64,000 nucleotides of DNA from Ignavibacteriales bacterium (GCA_020061465.1 JAGUYG010000001.1:43814-107813), one strand, 5' to 3'; shown: positions 34,813-43,422, numbered from the stretch's first letter. The notes: generated by a model not told the origin, from the sequence alone. A program made the numbers and translations.

Positions 34813-36660
34813 TTATATTAGAAGAGTTTCAAGCTGATCAAGCAAATTATTCATTTTTTGTGTTACAGCCGTTACAGGTTGGCTGGAATTCGTGTCTACT
34901 CCCGCCGAGTAAAGAATATTTATCGGATAATCCGAACTGCCTGCTTTTAGAAAATTCAGATAACGTTCAACCGCAGGTGCGCCTTCGGTTTTCACTTTAG
35001 CCGAAAGCGCTTCGGAAGCTGCAAATCCGGTTGCGTATTGGAATACATAATAGTTATAATAAAAATGAGGAATTCGCGCCCAGGTAAATTCTTCTTCCCT
35101 ATCAATAACCATTTCTTTTCCCCAGTACTTTTGATAAATATCTTTATACAGACTGCAAAGGTTATCAGCTGTAAGCGCTGAATCTTTTTCAAGTCTGCTG
35201 TAAACTTCTAATTCGAACTCGGCAAACATTACCTGCCGATAAAAAGTGGACGTTATATTATTCAAATATTTTTCGAGAAGAAACAGTTTGTCATCTTTAC
35301 TTGATGAATTTGAAATGAGATAATCGAGCAGCAAAGATTCATTAAAAGTGGACGCAACTTCGGCGAGGAAGATTGAGTAATTTGCATAAGGGTATGGCTG
35401 CATCAGCCCCGTATAATACGAATGCATATTATGTCCCATTTCGTGTGCTAAAGTAAAGACATCATTTAATAAATTGGTCCAATTCAGAAGAACATAAGGA
35501 TGTACTCCGTAAGTTGTACCTGAAGAATATGCACCGCTTCGCTTGGATTGGGTTTCATGAACATCAATCCATCTATTATCAAATGCAGTTTTAAGAGAAT
35601 TTAAATAATCTTCCCCCAACGGTTGAAGAGAATTGTAAACTAATCTGGTTGCTTCCTCATAAGAATATTCCCGCTCTATTGTTGAAAAGAGACTTGTGTA
35701 TACGTCATAAGGATGAAGCTCATCAATACATAAAATTTTCTTCTTTATAGCAGCCCATCGATGAAGAGGAGTTAAATTTTCGTTGGTTGTTTTAATTAAA
35801 TTATCATAAACTGTTAATGGTATGTTATTCAAATCAAGTGCTGCCTCTCGAGCCGAACTATACTTTCTTGCTCTGGCATTGAAAATATTCGCTTTAAGGT
35901 TTCCGTTAAAAAGCTCGGTTATAGTATTTATGAATTGAATGTATAGATTCAAATAACTTTTAAATGCTCTTTCCCTGTAGGCTCTATTCACGGAATACAT
36001 TGCGGCATAAAATCTTGCATGGGACATCTCAACCTGTTTTCCTTTTTCATCTTCAATAATAGGAAATTTAAGATCTGAATTTGTAAATATAGAATATGCC
36101 TTATAAGGTGCGGCAGTAACTTCATGTGAGAGCGCTAAAATTTCTTCCTGCTCTTTTTTTAAAGTATGCTTTTTTGTTCTTATGATATCATTTAAGTAAT
36201 GCCCATAAACCGCCAGCTCGCTTTTTATTTTGAGAAAGCTAAACAACTGATCTTCCGGTATTTCAAGCAATTCGGGTTTAATGAATGAGCGGGCGGCAGA
36301 AACTCTAGTAAACAAATTTCTAATTCGGTCATCCATCGCCCGATATTTCTGAATGCGCAAATCGGAATCCCTGGACAGCATTGCATAAAGGTGAAGTTTT
36401 TCTAACACTTTGTTTACAGCATCATCAAATTGAAGACATTGATAAAACACATCGACAGACACACCAATTTTGCCTGCGAATTTTTCATAATTCGATAAAT
36501 TTTCTTTAACCCAATCATAATCTTGTTCCCATTGCTTCTCGTCTTGATATATGTGTGTCAAATCCCACTTATATTTTTCGTCAATTAGCTCTCTTGAAGG
36601 TAAAGTGGAAGAATCGGTATGTGCAAAAAATAACTGCGGCTTCGCGTCTGAATTGATCAT
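34813..36660 (-). CDS. pepF: Oligoendopeptidase F, M3B family metallopeptidase
   Basis: 615 residues, close to the family length of about 600. The zinc motif HEMGH lies in FTLAHEMGHNMHSYYTG, with a downstream Glu in ANYSIFLAEVASTFNE as third ligand. Also present are KYKWDLTHIYQDEKQWEQDY near the N-terminus and ALDLNNIPLTVYDNLI in the helical domain. It lacks a signal peptide and acts in the cytosol, cleaving oligopeptides of roughly 7-17 residues. The N-terminal 20 residues are less conserved, so a start slightly downstream cannot be excluded. It is transcribed alone; 191 bases upstream hold nothing recognisable. Confidence 0.95.
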   Translation of the reverse strand: MINSDAKPQLFFAHTDSSTLPSRELIDEKYKWDLTHIYQDEKQWEQDYDWVKENLSNYEKFAGKIGVSVDVFYQCLQFDDAVNKVLEKLHLYAMLSRDSDLRIQKYRAMDDRIRNLFTRVSAARSFIKPELLEIPEDQLFSFLKIKSELAVYGHYLNDIIRTKKHTLKKEQEEILALSHEVTAAPYKAYSIFTNSDLKFPIIEDEKGKQVEMSHARFYAAMYSVNRAYRERAFKSYLNLYIQFINTITELFNGNLKANIFNARARKYSSAREAALDLNNIPLTVYDNLIKTTNENLTPLHRWAAIKKKILCIDELHPYDVYTSLFSTIEREYSYEEATRLVYNSLQPLGEDYLNSLKTAFDNRWIDVHETQSKRSGAYSSGTTYGVHPYVLLNWTNLLNDVFTLAHEMGHNMHSYYTGLMQPYPYANYSIFLAEVASTFNESLLLDYLISNSSSKDDKLFLLEKYLNNITSTFYRQVMFAEFELEVYSRLEKDSALTADNLCSLYKDIYQKYWGKEMVIDREEEFTWARIPHFYYNYYVFQYATGFAASEALSAKVKTEGAPAVERYLNFLKAGSSDYPINILYSAGVDTNSSQPVTAVTQKMNNLLDQLETLLI

Positions 36661-36851
36661 CTTTTGGTTTCTATGAAATAATACTCACTGATTTTTAGAT
36701 TTCTCAAGCGGCAAAATAAATAAGATTAGCATAAAACTGAATAGATGAGCTATGATTAATTTCAGAGGTCTATTAACTTCATAAGTCGCTTTTTTCCTTT
36801 TTCCTTTATCCTTGCAAATAGTAAACCTGCCTTGCTAATTTAAATTGGAAA

Positions 36852-37280
36852 TCAGTCTACTCTTGTAAGTTGGAATTTTAATTTACCCGTGAAATTCGAA
36901 AAATTAAATTCAACATAGCCGGGCACCTCCCCATCAAGTTCAACACGGATTGTTTCGAGATTTCTGTTAACCAAACGCTGGTAGAATAATTGTTTAGCCG
37001 GGTTGTAAATGTTTATTTCCAGTGTTCCATTCTCATAACCAATCACCGAAAGCGACATGATGGTTTTATCAACCTTGATGAACGGGTAATCGGGAAATAA
37101 GGAAGACATTTCATGGGCGTCGATTAAAAAGATATAAGAATTTTGTGAGCGGATTTTAATCGGTTGATTTTTGCTGCCGCCAAAATTATCCGGTTCAATA
37201 ATTTCTTCCCTGCAGGATTGAAGAATTAGAAATACCGATATACAAACTACCGCAGGCAGTGTTAATGATACCTTATTCAT
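36852..37280 (-). CDS. Hypothetical lipoprotein
   Basis: 142 residues, not recognised. A lipoprotein signal peptide ends at ILQSC (Cys23). The mature part is all-beta in appearance, with the repeated pattern of short strands (KIRSQNSYIFLIDAHEMSSL, GYENGTLEINIYNPAKQLF, GYVEFNFSNFTGKLKFQLTR). It lies eight bases after a TlpA-like thioredoxin gene and belongs to the same minus-strand unit, last of three exported proteins, suggesting a shared periplasmic or outer-membrane function. No catalytic motif is visible. Confidence 0.7.
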   Translation of the reverse strand: MNKVSLTLPAVVCISVFLILQSCREEIIEPDNFGGSKNQPIKIRSQNSYIFLIDAHEMSSLFPDYPFIKVDKTIMSLSVIGYENGTLEINIYNPAKQLFYQRLVNRNLETIRVELDGEVPGYVEFNFSNFTGKLKFQLTRVD

Positions 37281-37288
37281 TATTTCAT

Positions 37289-37792
37289 TTATATTTTTTC
37301 GGATAAAACCGAATCGATGCTCATTCGAAAGAATTCAAAGCTATGAGCGCCTAACAAAAATTTCTTTTGTTTTCCGTTTCGATCGAAGATGACTGAAACG
37401 GGAATAGCCCCGCTCCAGTCTTCATTCAAATATTGAATAATTTCTTCTGCTGCCGATTCATCAGCAACATAAATTTCGAACTTAACTCCGTTCCTCTCAA
37501 CAAACGGAATTATCAGTGAATCAATATCGGTTTCGGAATTAACGCTTAAACCTATAAATTCAACTTCATATTCCGAATAATGATCATTCAATTTAACGAG
37601 CGCTGGAAATTCTTCCACACAAGGCACACACCATGTTGCCCAAATATTCAGAAACAGAATTTTTCCTTCTCTGTTTTTAATTATTTCATCAAGACGATTA
37701 ACATCAACTATTTCGATTTGCCTTTTTTGATTCGAACAGGCACTGAAGAATAAAATAACAATTAGAACCGAAGGAAGCAATTGCTTTATCAT
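37289..37792 (-). CDS. TlpA-like thioredoxin-fold lipoprotein
   Basis: 167 residues. The lipobox FFSAC places the lipid-bearing Cys at residue 19. The thioredoxin fold has the redox site WATWCVPC (Cys55, Cys58) and the cis-Pro region near SGAIPVSVIFDRNGK. TlpA/ResA-like proteins act in the periplasm, reducing cytochrome c haem sites or other disulphides. It lies between a redoxin-domain protein (seven bases upstream) and the hypothetical lipoprotein (eight bases downstream). The partner reductase is not in the window. Confidence 0.9.
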   Translation of the reverse strand: MIKQLLPSVLIVILFFSACSNQKRQIEIVDVNRLDEIIKNREGKILFLNIWATWCVPCVEEFPALVKLNDHYSEYEVEFIGLSVNSETDIDSLIIPFVERNGVKFEIYVADESAAEEIIQYLNEDWSGAIPVSVIFDRNGKQKKFLLGAHSFEFFRMSIDSVLSEKI

Positions 37793-37799
37793 AGTTCTA

Positions 37800-38402
37800 T
37801 CAGCTTACACGCTTGATTGTGCACCCGAATGCTTTCGTACGAGTATTAGATACTTTTTTACCGCTCAGAATTTCATTGAGTGCGTTCTCCAAATCTTTAC
37901 TCTTAACTTTAGATTCGTTTCGCGAGTCGTCTATCCTTCCATAATATAAAACTTCAAAATTAGAATTTAGCACATATATCTCCGGAGTGACCGATGCATC
38001 TAATTTATCGGCAATTTTATTATTCACATCTTTCAAAATTGTAAATTCAAGTTTATGTTCCTCTGCATGTTCTTTAATTTCATCAACATCTTCCTGTTTA
38101 TTTGAATTTATTCCGAGAAAAGTAACACCCTTATCTTTATATTTCTTATAAATCTCTGCCATCCTACCGTTATAATCATTTGAAATCGGACACTGAGTTG
38201 CAATAAACACCACCACAATTGCTTTTGAATCTTTATGATCATAAAGAGAGCTGGATTTGCCGTCATAGTCTTTCAAAGTGAAATTCGCAACTTTCCGTAT
38301 TTCTTTTTGTTCCGGGGGGATAGAATTTTTTGAAAGAGTTAATCCTAATACGATAAGAATTGAAACGAGTAGAATAATTGCCGCAAATAACTTTTTGTAC
38401 AT
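37800..38402 (-). CDS. Membrane-anchored redoxin-domain (thioredoxin-like) protein
   Basis: 200 residues from the ATG at 38402, chosen because GGAGG lies eight bases upstream. One N-terminal membrane segment (about 2-24, LFAAIILLVSILIVLGLTLS) anchors an AhpC/redoxin-like domain outside. NFTLKDYDGKSSSLYDHKDS and FIATQCPISNDYNGRMAEIY are typical, with a single redox Cys in QCP rather than a CxxC pair. The cis-Pro segment is VTPEIYVLN, and the C-terminus TKAFGCTIKR has a second conserved Cys. It is co-transcribed with the TlpA-like lipoprotein, suggesting a shared periplasmic redox task. Confidence 0.85.
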   Translation of the reverse strand: MYKKLFAAIILLVSILIVLGLTLSKNSIPPEQKEIRKVANFTLKDYDGKSSSLYDHKDSKAIVVVFIATQCPISNDYNGRMAEIYKKYKDKGVTFLGINSNKQEDVDEIKEHAEEHKLEFTILKDVNNKIADKLDASVTPEIYVLNSNFEVLYYGRIDDSRNESKVKSKDLENALNEILSGKKVSNTRTKAFGCTIKRVS

Positions 38403-38525
38403 CTTTCCTCCATTGATTTTTGGTCGTTTAATGTTAAACAAAAAACCAAACCGAAAATAGGAAAAAATCATACCCTAAAATTTATATAACTCATCAATTT
38501 TGTAAATTAGCGCGTAGTTTATTCA

Positions 38526-38834
38526 TCATATTTCTTCAAACACCGCACGTGCAGTAGTTATTTTCCCATGAAACTTTTCAGCATGTTCTCTTTGAAGCTT
38601 TGTGGCTTCAGTTTCAGAATAAGTTTTGTATTGCTCGTATGATTCGCAAAAATAATCAACTTTATAACTTACCTCACCGGGTTCATTGGAAGGAATTAAA
38701 ACCTTGTACATTTTGAAAGCTGAGAAGTATCCTGTCTTCACCACCTTTGGTGCATGGATATTTTTCATCCAATCGAACCATTCTTTTTCGATTTCGATCT
38801 TTACGGTGATTGTAACGCTGTAAATTACCATCAT
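38526..38834 (-). CDS. DUF4286 family protein
   Basis: 102 residues matching the short DUF4286 family: MVIYSVTITVKIEIEKEWFD, WMKNIHAPKVVKTGYFSAF, and the C-terminal LQREHAEKFHGKITTARAVF. The fold is expected to be a ferredoxin-like alpha/beta barrel half. The ATG at 38834 overlaps the TGA stop of the DASS transporter gene by four bases (ATGA), so translation is coupled. No function is established for the family. Confidence 0.85.
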   Translation of the reverse strand: MMVIYSVTITVKIEIEKEWFDWMKNIHAPKVVKTGYFSAFKMYKVLIPSNEPGEVSYKVDYFCESYEQYKTYSETEATKLQREHAEKFHGKITTARAVFEEI

Positions 38835-40330
38835 TTTGCCCAGGCAGGAAAAGTATTTAAATCAAATAACATTGAACCGATTAAATAGACGAGCAGTACT
38901 ACTAAGATCACACTTGAAATATTTAGCAAAAATCCGCTCTTAACCATGTGAATAATTTTTAATCGATCATACGAAAAAACAATTGTATTAGGAGGAGTTG
39001 CAACCGGCAGCATAAAAGCCATAGATGAGGAGAGAGCCACCGTAATCATCAGCAGCAGCGGATTAAGTCCGATTGCGATAGATACCGATGCTGCTATCGG
39101 AAGAATCATTTGAGCTGTTGCCGTGTTTGACGTAAGCTCGGTTAAAAAATTAATCGTAAAGGCTACTACAATTATTATGATCAAAGGTGAAATTTTGTGC
39201 ATAGCCCCTAAATTAGCACCTATATATTCCGATAGACCCGAAGATGTAAATCCTTCGGCTAAAGCAAAGCCTCCGCCAAAAAGTAAAATTATTCCCCACG
39301 GAATTTTGTTGAACACTTTTACATCTAAAATTGTTTTTTGTTCTCTTGAATTTTTTGACGGAATAAGAAATAATGTAAACGCCATCGAAATTGCAACTAC
39401 GCCATCGTTTAAGAAATCGGGATTTGAAAAAATATTTTGCCATCCGGGAATCATCAAAAAGCCTATGTTTAGATCTGCTCTAAATATCCAAAGCAAAGCG
39501 GTGAGCGAAAAAATTATCCCTACTGTTTTTTCCTCAAAGGAAATCCTTCCCAATTTTTTATATTCATCTCGAATAAAATTTGGATCGATAATCAGATTTT
39601 TATCAAACTTATAAAACACTCTTGTTATCACAAGGGCTGCAATTATTAGCATAACAAAAGCAATTGGCATGCACATAATCATCCATGAGCCAAAAGAAAT
39701 TTGCGGAGCTTCGGGAAAGATGATGTGAAGAATCCTGACCAAAACGAGATTTGGCGGAGTTCCTATCAGAGTGGATATACCTCCTAAGGTACATGAATAT
39801 GCAATGCCTAACATAAGAGTTATAGCAAAATTTAATGTTCTTTCTTTTCCGAATTCATTTTCCATTTTATTAATGATTGCTAATCCGATAGGCAGCATCA
39901 TTACCGCAGTAGCTGTGTTCGATATCCACATGGAAAGGAAAGCAGCAGAAAGCATAAAGCCATAAATAATTGAATTAGGACTGCCGCCGAAGAACGTGAT
40001 TATTTTGAGTGCGATCCGTCTATGCAGCCCCCAATTTTCCATAGCGATGGCAAGCATAAAGCCGCCGATAAAAAGAAATATAACTGAGTTTATGTAAGCT
40101 TCGGCAGTTTTTCCACCATCAAGTATGCCCCACAACGGAAAAAGAATTAATGGAACTAACGATGTAGCTGCAAGCGGAATGGCTTCCGTAATCCACCATG
40201 CAGCCATTAACAATGCAACGGCAGCCATTTTGGTAACTTCCGGTTTTGCGGGATCAAGATCGATAAAAATATAAAACAATACTGCCGCAGCAGCTCCCCC
40301 AATTAACCAGAGTTTTTGGACTAAAGACAT
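38831..40330 (-). CDS. DASS/SLC13-family anion (dicarboxylate or sulphate) transporter
   Basis: 499 residues with about twelve membrane helices. Family blocks are MAAWWITEAIPLAATSLVPL, MWISNTATAVMMLPIGLAI (the SNT motif), LIGTPPNLV, and the second SNT motif TELTSNTATAQMILPIAAS with FMLPVATPPNTIVFS. These SNT/TP repeats form the sodium and anion sites of VcINDY-like proteins. It probably imports C4-dicarboxylates or sulphate with sodium. It overlaps the DUF4286 gene by four bases. Upstream lies the repeat-rich gap at 40331-40964. Confidence 0.93.
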   Translation of the reverse strand: MSLVQKLWLIGGAAAAVLFYIFIDLDPAKPEVTKMAAVALLMAAWWITEAIPLAATSLVPLILFPLWGILDGGKTAEAYINSVIFLFIGGFMLAIAMENWGLHRRIALKIITFFGGSPNSIIYGFMLSAAFLSMWISNTATAVMMLPIGLAIINKMENEFGKERTLNFAITLMLGIAYSCTLGGISTLIGTPPNLVLVRILHIIFPEAPQISFGSWMIMCMPIAFVMLIIAALVITRVFYKFDKNLIIDPNFIRDEYKKLGRISFEEKTVGIIFSLTALLWIFRADLNIGFLMIPGWQNIFSNPDFLNDGVVAISMAFTLFLIPSKNSREQKTILDVKVFNKIPWGIILLFGGGFALAEGFTSSGLSEYIGANLGAMHKISPLIIIIVVAFTINFLTELTSNTATAQMILPIAASVSIAIGLNPLLLMITVALSSSMAFMLPVATPPNTIVFSYDRLKIIHMVKSGFLLNISSVILVVLLVYLIGSMLFDLNTFPAWAK

Positions 40331-40457
40331 TTATCCGGTATTCTTCTGTAAGTGGTGAATTGGTATTATTCAAATTAATCATTTAGCGGTTAATTAAAAA
40401 TAAGAGGATAAGGCGAGAAATAATATTACTTAACTATCAATTAAATGAGTGATAGAT

Positions 40458-40497
40458 CCGTTCACCTACCTAAAGTTAGGTAAACAAAAGTGAACGG
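40458..40497. repeat. Nested hairpin repeat 1
   Basis: Outer arms CCGTTCAC (40458-40465) and GTGAACGG (40490-40497) enclose an inner stem TACCTAA (40467-40473) and TTAGGTA (40476-40482). The two stems could form a branched or bulged hairpin about 60 bases from the next hairpin repeat. Confidence 0.7.
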
Positions 40498-40512
40498 TAA
40501 TTTTGTCTATTA

Positions 40513-40565
40513 CCGTCAGATTTACCTGCCCACCGAACAAGTTCTTTGGCAGGCGGGTCTGACGG
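40513..40565. repeat. Nested hairpin repeat 2
   Basis: Outer arms CCGTCAGA (40513-40520) and TCTGACGG (40558-40565), middle stem CCTGCC (40525-40530) and GGCAGG (40548-40553), and inner GAAC/GTTC (40535-40538, 40541-40544). The three stems are co-axial, giving a long imperfect hairpin of the REP type. Confidence 0.75.
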
Positions 40566-40714
40566 AACAAAGCAACCTAAGCAAAGCGGCTTTCCCAAAG
40601 GCATCCTATGGATAGCCACATTTATAATTAAACATTGAAAAAAAATCTCCAAAGGAGTCCTTTCCGAAGTCCAAAAGATCCTTGGAGAATCCTTTGGATT
40701 GGACATCGGAACAA

Positions 40715-40732
40715 TCCCGAAAGCTTTCGGGA
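40715..40732. repeat. Perfect 18-bp palindrome
   Basis: TCCCGAAAGCTTTCGGGA is identical on both strands. It shares TCCCGAA with the shorter palindromic repeats found in other gaps of the window and may be a variant of the same class. Confidence 0.8.
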
Positions 40733-40860
40733 AATATCTTTGGTTAGTTATTAGTGTAAGATTCTTTAATAGAGGTTTTGTAGTGGGTAAAATTTAAACT
40801 GCCGATGAATTACGAATTCAATACAAATGCCTCAAGTTAAATTACTGTACAAACAATAAT

Positions 40861-40959
40861 GAGTCCGCTCTAAAAAAGTATTTTTGATGAAAAATTGTTT
40901 TGAATTTTATTCATAATCAAAGTTATAAAATTGAATTTTATACTTTTTAGAGCGGACTC
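40861..40959. mobile_element. MITE-like element with terminal inverted repeats and 6-bp target duplication
   Basis: A 99-base AT-rich element bounded by GAGTCCGCTCTAAAAAAGTA (40861-40880) and its near-complement TACTTTTTAGAGCGGACTC (40941-40959), differing by one A in the A-run. It is flanked on both sides by AATAAT (40855-40860 and 40960-40965), as expected of a target-site duplication. There is no coding capacity. The right end lies five bases after the stop of the HepT-like gene, so it might also help end that transcript. Confidence 0.78.
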
Positions 40960-40964
40960 AATAA

Positions 40965-41312
40965 TTAAAATTCATTTTTTAAAATTAATTCAACGAGTGC
41001 TTTCAGCTTGGGTAGCTCCTCCTTAATTATCCTCCAAACGGCACTTAATTTTATATTGAAATATTCATGCGCAATTAAATTTCTAAATGCTCTTATCTTG
41101 TACCATGGGTATTCATATTTATTCAAGATGGATTCATCGACATAAATAATTGCTTCGCCAATCATACTGAACTGAAATAAAACAGCGCTGCTTATGAGAC
41201 TATCACTTAGGAATTTACCTTCCGAATAATCATTTATGAAATTTTCAATACTTATAATAGCTTTTAAAATATGCTGCAATCGCCAATAGCTGTCTATTTG
41301 TTTATCTTTCAT
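40965..41312 (-). CDS. hepT: HepT-like HEPN toxin (DUF86)
   Basis: 115 residues with the all-helical HEPN fold and the motif RNLIAHEY: Arg77, His82 and Tyr84, exactly RX4HXY. In characterised HepT/MntA pairs Arg and His form the RNase site and the Tyr is the residue that MntA modifies with AMP units. Also typical is DSYWRLQHILKAIISIENFI at the start and SMIGEAIIYVDESILNK. It begins 11 bases inside the 3' end of the MntA-like gene, so they are translated together. The toxin activity is known for relatives and inferred here. Confidence 0.9.
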   Translation of the reverse strand: MKDKQIDSYWRLQHILKAIISIENFINDYSEGKFLSDSLISSAVLFQFSMIGEAIIYVDESILNKYEYPWYKIRAFRNLIAHEYFNIKLSAVWRIIKEELPKLKALVELILKNEF

Positions 41313-41889
41313 AAATCAGCTTTAAATCGGCTTTTATATGTTCAAAAACATAAGGCTTAAATGAGTCAATAAATCCAATGTCAATTTTTCGCTTTAATTC
41401 ATTTTCAAGCTCGTATTGAATTTCCGCAAGATCAAAATAACTAAAGTCATCACCTGTCTTAACGACAATGTCAATATCGCTCTCCGGTCTGTCTTCCCCT
41501 CTTGCAAAGGATCCATAAATCCATGCTTTACTGATTTGAGAAAATTGTGACAATTTTTTTTGTATTAGTTTAAGAATATTACTCCGGTCAATTTTTAACT
41601 GTATTTTATATGCCACTTTTTCCTCGGCTGCTTGCAAAGCCTTTAACGCTATCTCTTCTTCTTCAAGCTCATAAACTATTTTATCAGAAAGCCAAGCAAC
41701 GAGTAGTTCACTTTCCGGAACATTATAGAATTTGGCAAGCTTGACTACTTGTTCACGAACAGGCTTGATTTGGTTTTTCTCTATATTTGAGAGTAATATC
41801 TTTTCAATATCCAAATAAGAGGCAACTTTGCGTAAGGGAATATTTCTTTCTTTCCTCAGTTTCCTTAATATGTCACCAAAGCTTTCCAT
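41302..41889 (-). CDS. mntA: MntA-like nucleotidyltransferase antitoxin with N-terminal XRE helix-turn-helix
   Basis: 195 residues in two parts. Residues about 1-65 form an XRE-type helix-turn-helix (FGDILRKLRKERNIPLRKVA, LLSNIEKNQIKPVREQVVKL). Residues about 100-195 form a minimal nucleotidyltransferase with GSFARGEDRPESDIDIVV: Gly126-Ser127, Asp138 and Asp140 are the nucleotide and metal residues. MntA antitoxins neutralise HepT by adding AMP units to it. The fused helix-turn-helix suggests that this protein also represses its own operon, which classic single-domain MntA cannot. It overlaps hepT by 11 bases. Confidence 0.88.
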   Translation of the reverse strand: MESFGDILRKLRKERNIPLRKVASYLDIEKILLSNIEKNQIKPVREQVVKLAKFYNVPESELLVAWLSDKIVYELEEEEIALKALQAAEEKVAYKIQLKIDRSNILKLIQKKLSQFSQISKAWIYGSFARGEDRPESDIDIVVKTGDDFSYFDLAEIQYELENELKRKIDIGFIDSFKPYVFEHIKADLKLIYER

Positions 41890-41994
41890 ATTTACTAGTT
41901 ATTTTTTAAATACTAATTTAATTAAAACATTCAATATGTTTAGCCAAAAAATTTATGATTATCTCGACCAGCCTTTAGAGTAATAAACATTTAC

Positions 41995-43125
41995 TTAGCT
42001 CATATAGATTGAAGAAAACCATAATTTAAATAGAGGATCAAGAAACTCAATACCATCTGAAGAAATATCTATTATCTCTTTATTTACAAGTGATTGTTTA
42101 ATTCGATTAACATTTGCAGAGGTTCCAAGTCCGTATTTTCGCAATGTTTCAGCCGCGCTTAACTGTGCTACATTTTCGCAAAGCGCTTTCAAGAAATTAA
42201 TCTGTGGATTTGTTAAAGCTTCAACTTCTCGTTGAAACAGAATGGTTTGCTGCGCTAAAAGCGTGTCGAGTGATTCTCTATATTCTTTAGCAGTGCAGCT
42301 TTGCTCAGTATTAGCCCAAACATTATATGAGAGCTGCTGAACAAAGTATGGATGATTTTCCATATCCTTTGCGATTTGTAAGGCTATGCTTTCATTAATT
42401 AATTTTTTCGTTTTTTTAAAGTTTGACGTAATAAACTTCACCCAATATTCTTCCTCTATTTTTTTTAGAAACATCACATCGCCAAATTTATAAAAAGGCA
42501 TTGATTTATTTTCAAATAATTGGGTCATTAAATGCCGCTTGCTGCCGTACAAACAATAAACTGCATTTTTGTGATACTGCCAGTGTGCACGCATCTTCTT
42601 TTGAAATGCAGAAGGGTTATTAAAAAATTCTATGTTTTGAAACTCATCAAGACAAACCATTATATTTATTTGCTTTTCATTGCAGATTAGCTCGGGAAGA
42701 TTAAGAATCTCGTCCGGAGTTTTTTTTACTTCGTCCCATAAAAAGCTAATAGAAAAATCGGTCGATGAATCTATTCCTATTTGAAATTTTGGAGTAAGCT
42801 GCTTGAAGAAACGTTTTGCACTTTCGAGGCGTTCTTCCAATTTAGAAAATGAAATTCGCAGCAATTCTTTTGCAAACTGGTTATAGAATTCTTCCTCGGT
42901 TCTTATATTGAACAAATCAATAAAGCAAAATTTTATCTTGCTATCGTTTTTTTGGAGTCTCTGAGCAACTTTCATAACGAGGGATGACTTACCCCAGCGG
43001 CGGGGTGAAATAATAATGGTGTTTATTTGAGATGAAATGTTATTCATCAGCCGTTTTTGTTCTGCTTCACGATTTATGAATTTTTCACCTGAAACGACTT
43101 TACCGAAGACAAATGGATTCTTCAT
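41995..43125 (-). CDS. AAA ATPase (archaeal-type ATPase family) with C-terminal winged-helix region
   Basis: 376 residues from the ATG at 43125; an upstream in-frame start at 43158 would add a hydrophobic run and is less likely. NPFVFGKVVSGEKFINREAE opens the protein, then Walker A in ISPRRWGKSSLV and Walker B in NIMVCLDEFQNIEFF. A sensor-like Arg/Lys segment (YCLYGSKRHLMTQLFENKSM) follows, and a helical C-terminus ends near ELIDPLF-like residues (GIEFLDPLFKLWFSSIYMS). This family of STAND-like ATPases is common in accessory regions, often linked to restriction or TA islands. Its function is unknown. A dyad (43160-43185) lies 35 bases upstream. Confidence 0.8.
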   Translation of the reverse strand: MKNPFVFGKVVSGEKFINREAEQKRLMNNISSQINTIIISPRRWGKSSLVMKVAQRLQKNDSKIKFCFIDLFNIRTEEEFYNQFAKELLRISFSKLEERLESAKRFFKQLTPKFQIGIDSSTDFSISFLWDEVKKTPDEILNLPELICNEKQINIMVCLDEFQNIEFFNNPSAFQKKMRAHWQYHKNAVYCLYGSKRHLMTQLFENKSMPFYKFGDVMFLKKIEEEYWVKFITSNFKKTKKLINESIALQIAKDMENHPYFVQQLSYNVWANTEQSCTAKEYRESLDTLLAQQTILFQREVEALTNPQINFLKALCENVAQLSAAETLRKYGLGTSANVNRIKQSLVNKEIIDISSDGIEFLDPLFKLWFSSIYMS

Positions 43126-43159
43126 AATGATTATAATAATTGAAAAAATCTTACACAAA

Positions 43160-43185
43160 TGTAACTTACAACATTGTAAGTTACA
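43160..43185. promoter_or_regulatory. Dyad operator candidate upstream of the AAA ATPase
   Basis: TGTAACTTACA (43160-43170) and its exact complement TGTAAGTTACA (43175-43185) are separated by four bases. It lies 35 to 60 bases before the ATPase start codon (minus strand), where an operator would be expected. No T-run follows, so it is not a terminator. The regulator is unknown. Confidence 0.55.
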
Positions 43186-43422
43186 AGCTTGTTAGTTCAC
43201 CCAGATGAATATCTTTGAATTTTAATGAAATCCTTTTGAATCACCCCCGCCGTTAAACTTAATCTTAAATGTAATCGTATAAAAAATTCTATGTTTTATT
43301 GGCAATTAAAAGACGCAACTTTTTAACGAGCTGCGTTCATTCAAATTTTTTATGCACTATTATCTGCTTTCTATATTTTACAATTGTTTTATATATTTGA
43401 AGCCCAAAAACAACAATGCCAC

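Larger units (their letters stand above)
40331..40964. other. 634-base repeat-rich intergenic stretch
   Basis: No gene I believe in: the open frame at 40476-40706 is made of hairpin repeats. The stretch holds two nested hairpins (40458-40497 and 40513-40565), an 18-bp palindrome (40715-40732) and the MITE-like element at 40861-40959. It separates the DASS gene from the HepT/MntA pair and looks like an accumulation site for small non-coding repeats. Confidence 0.75.

Noticed and set aside
40476..40706. Open reading frame of 76 codons in the repeat-rich gap
   Set aside because: It is composed of hairpin repeats (40458-40565 and beyond), has no plausible SD or known similarity, and lies in a non-coding gap.
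40861..40959. Reading the MITE-like element as a plain terminator
   Set aside because: The 60-base loop is far too long for an intrinsic terminator and the flanking AATAAT repeats fit an insertion better.
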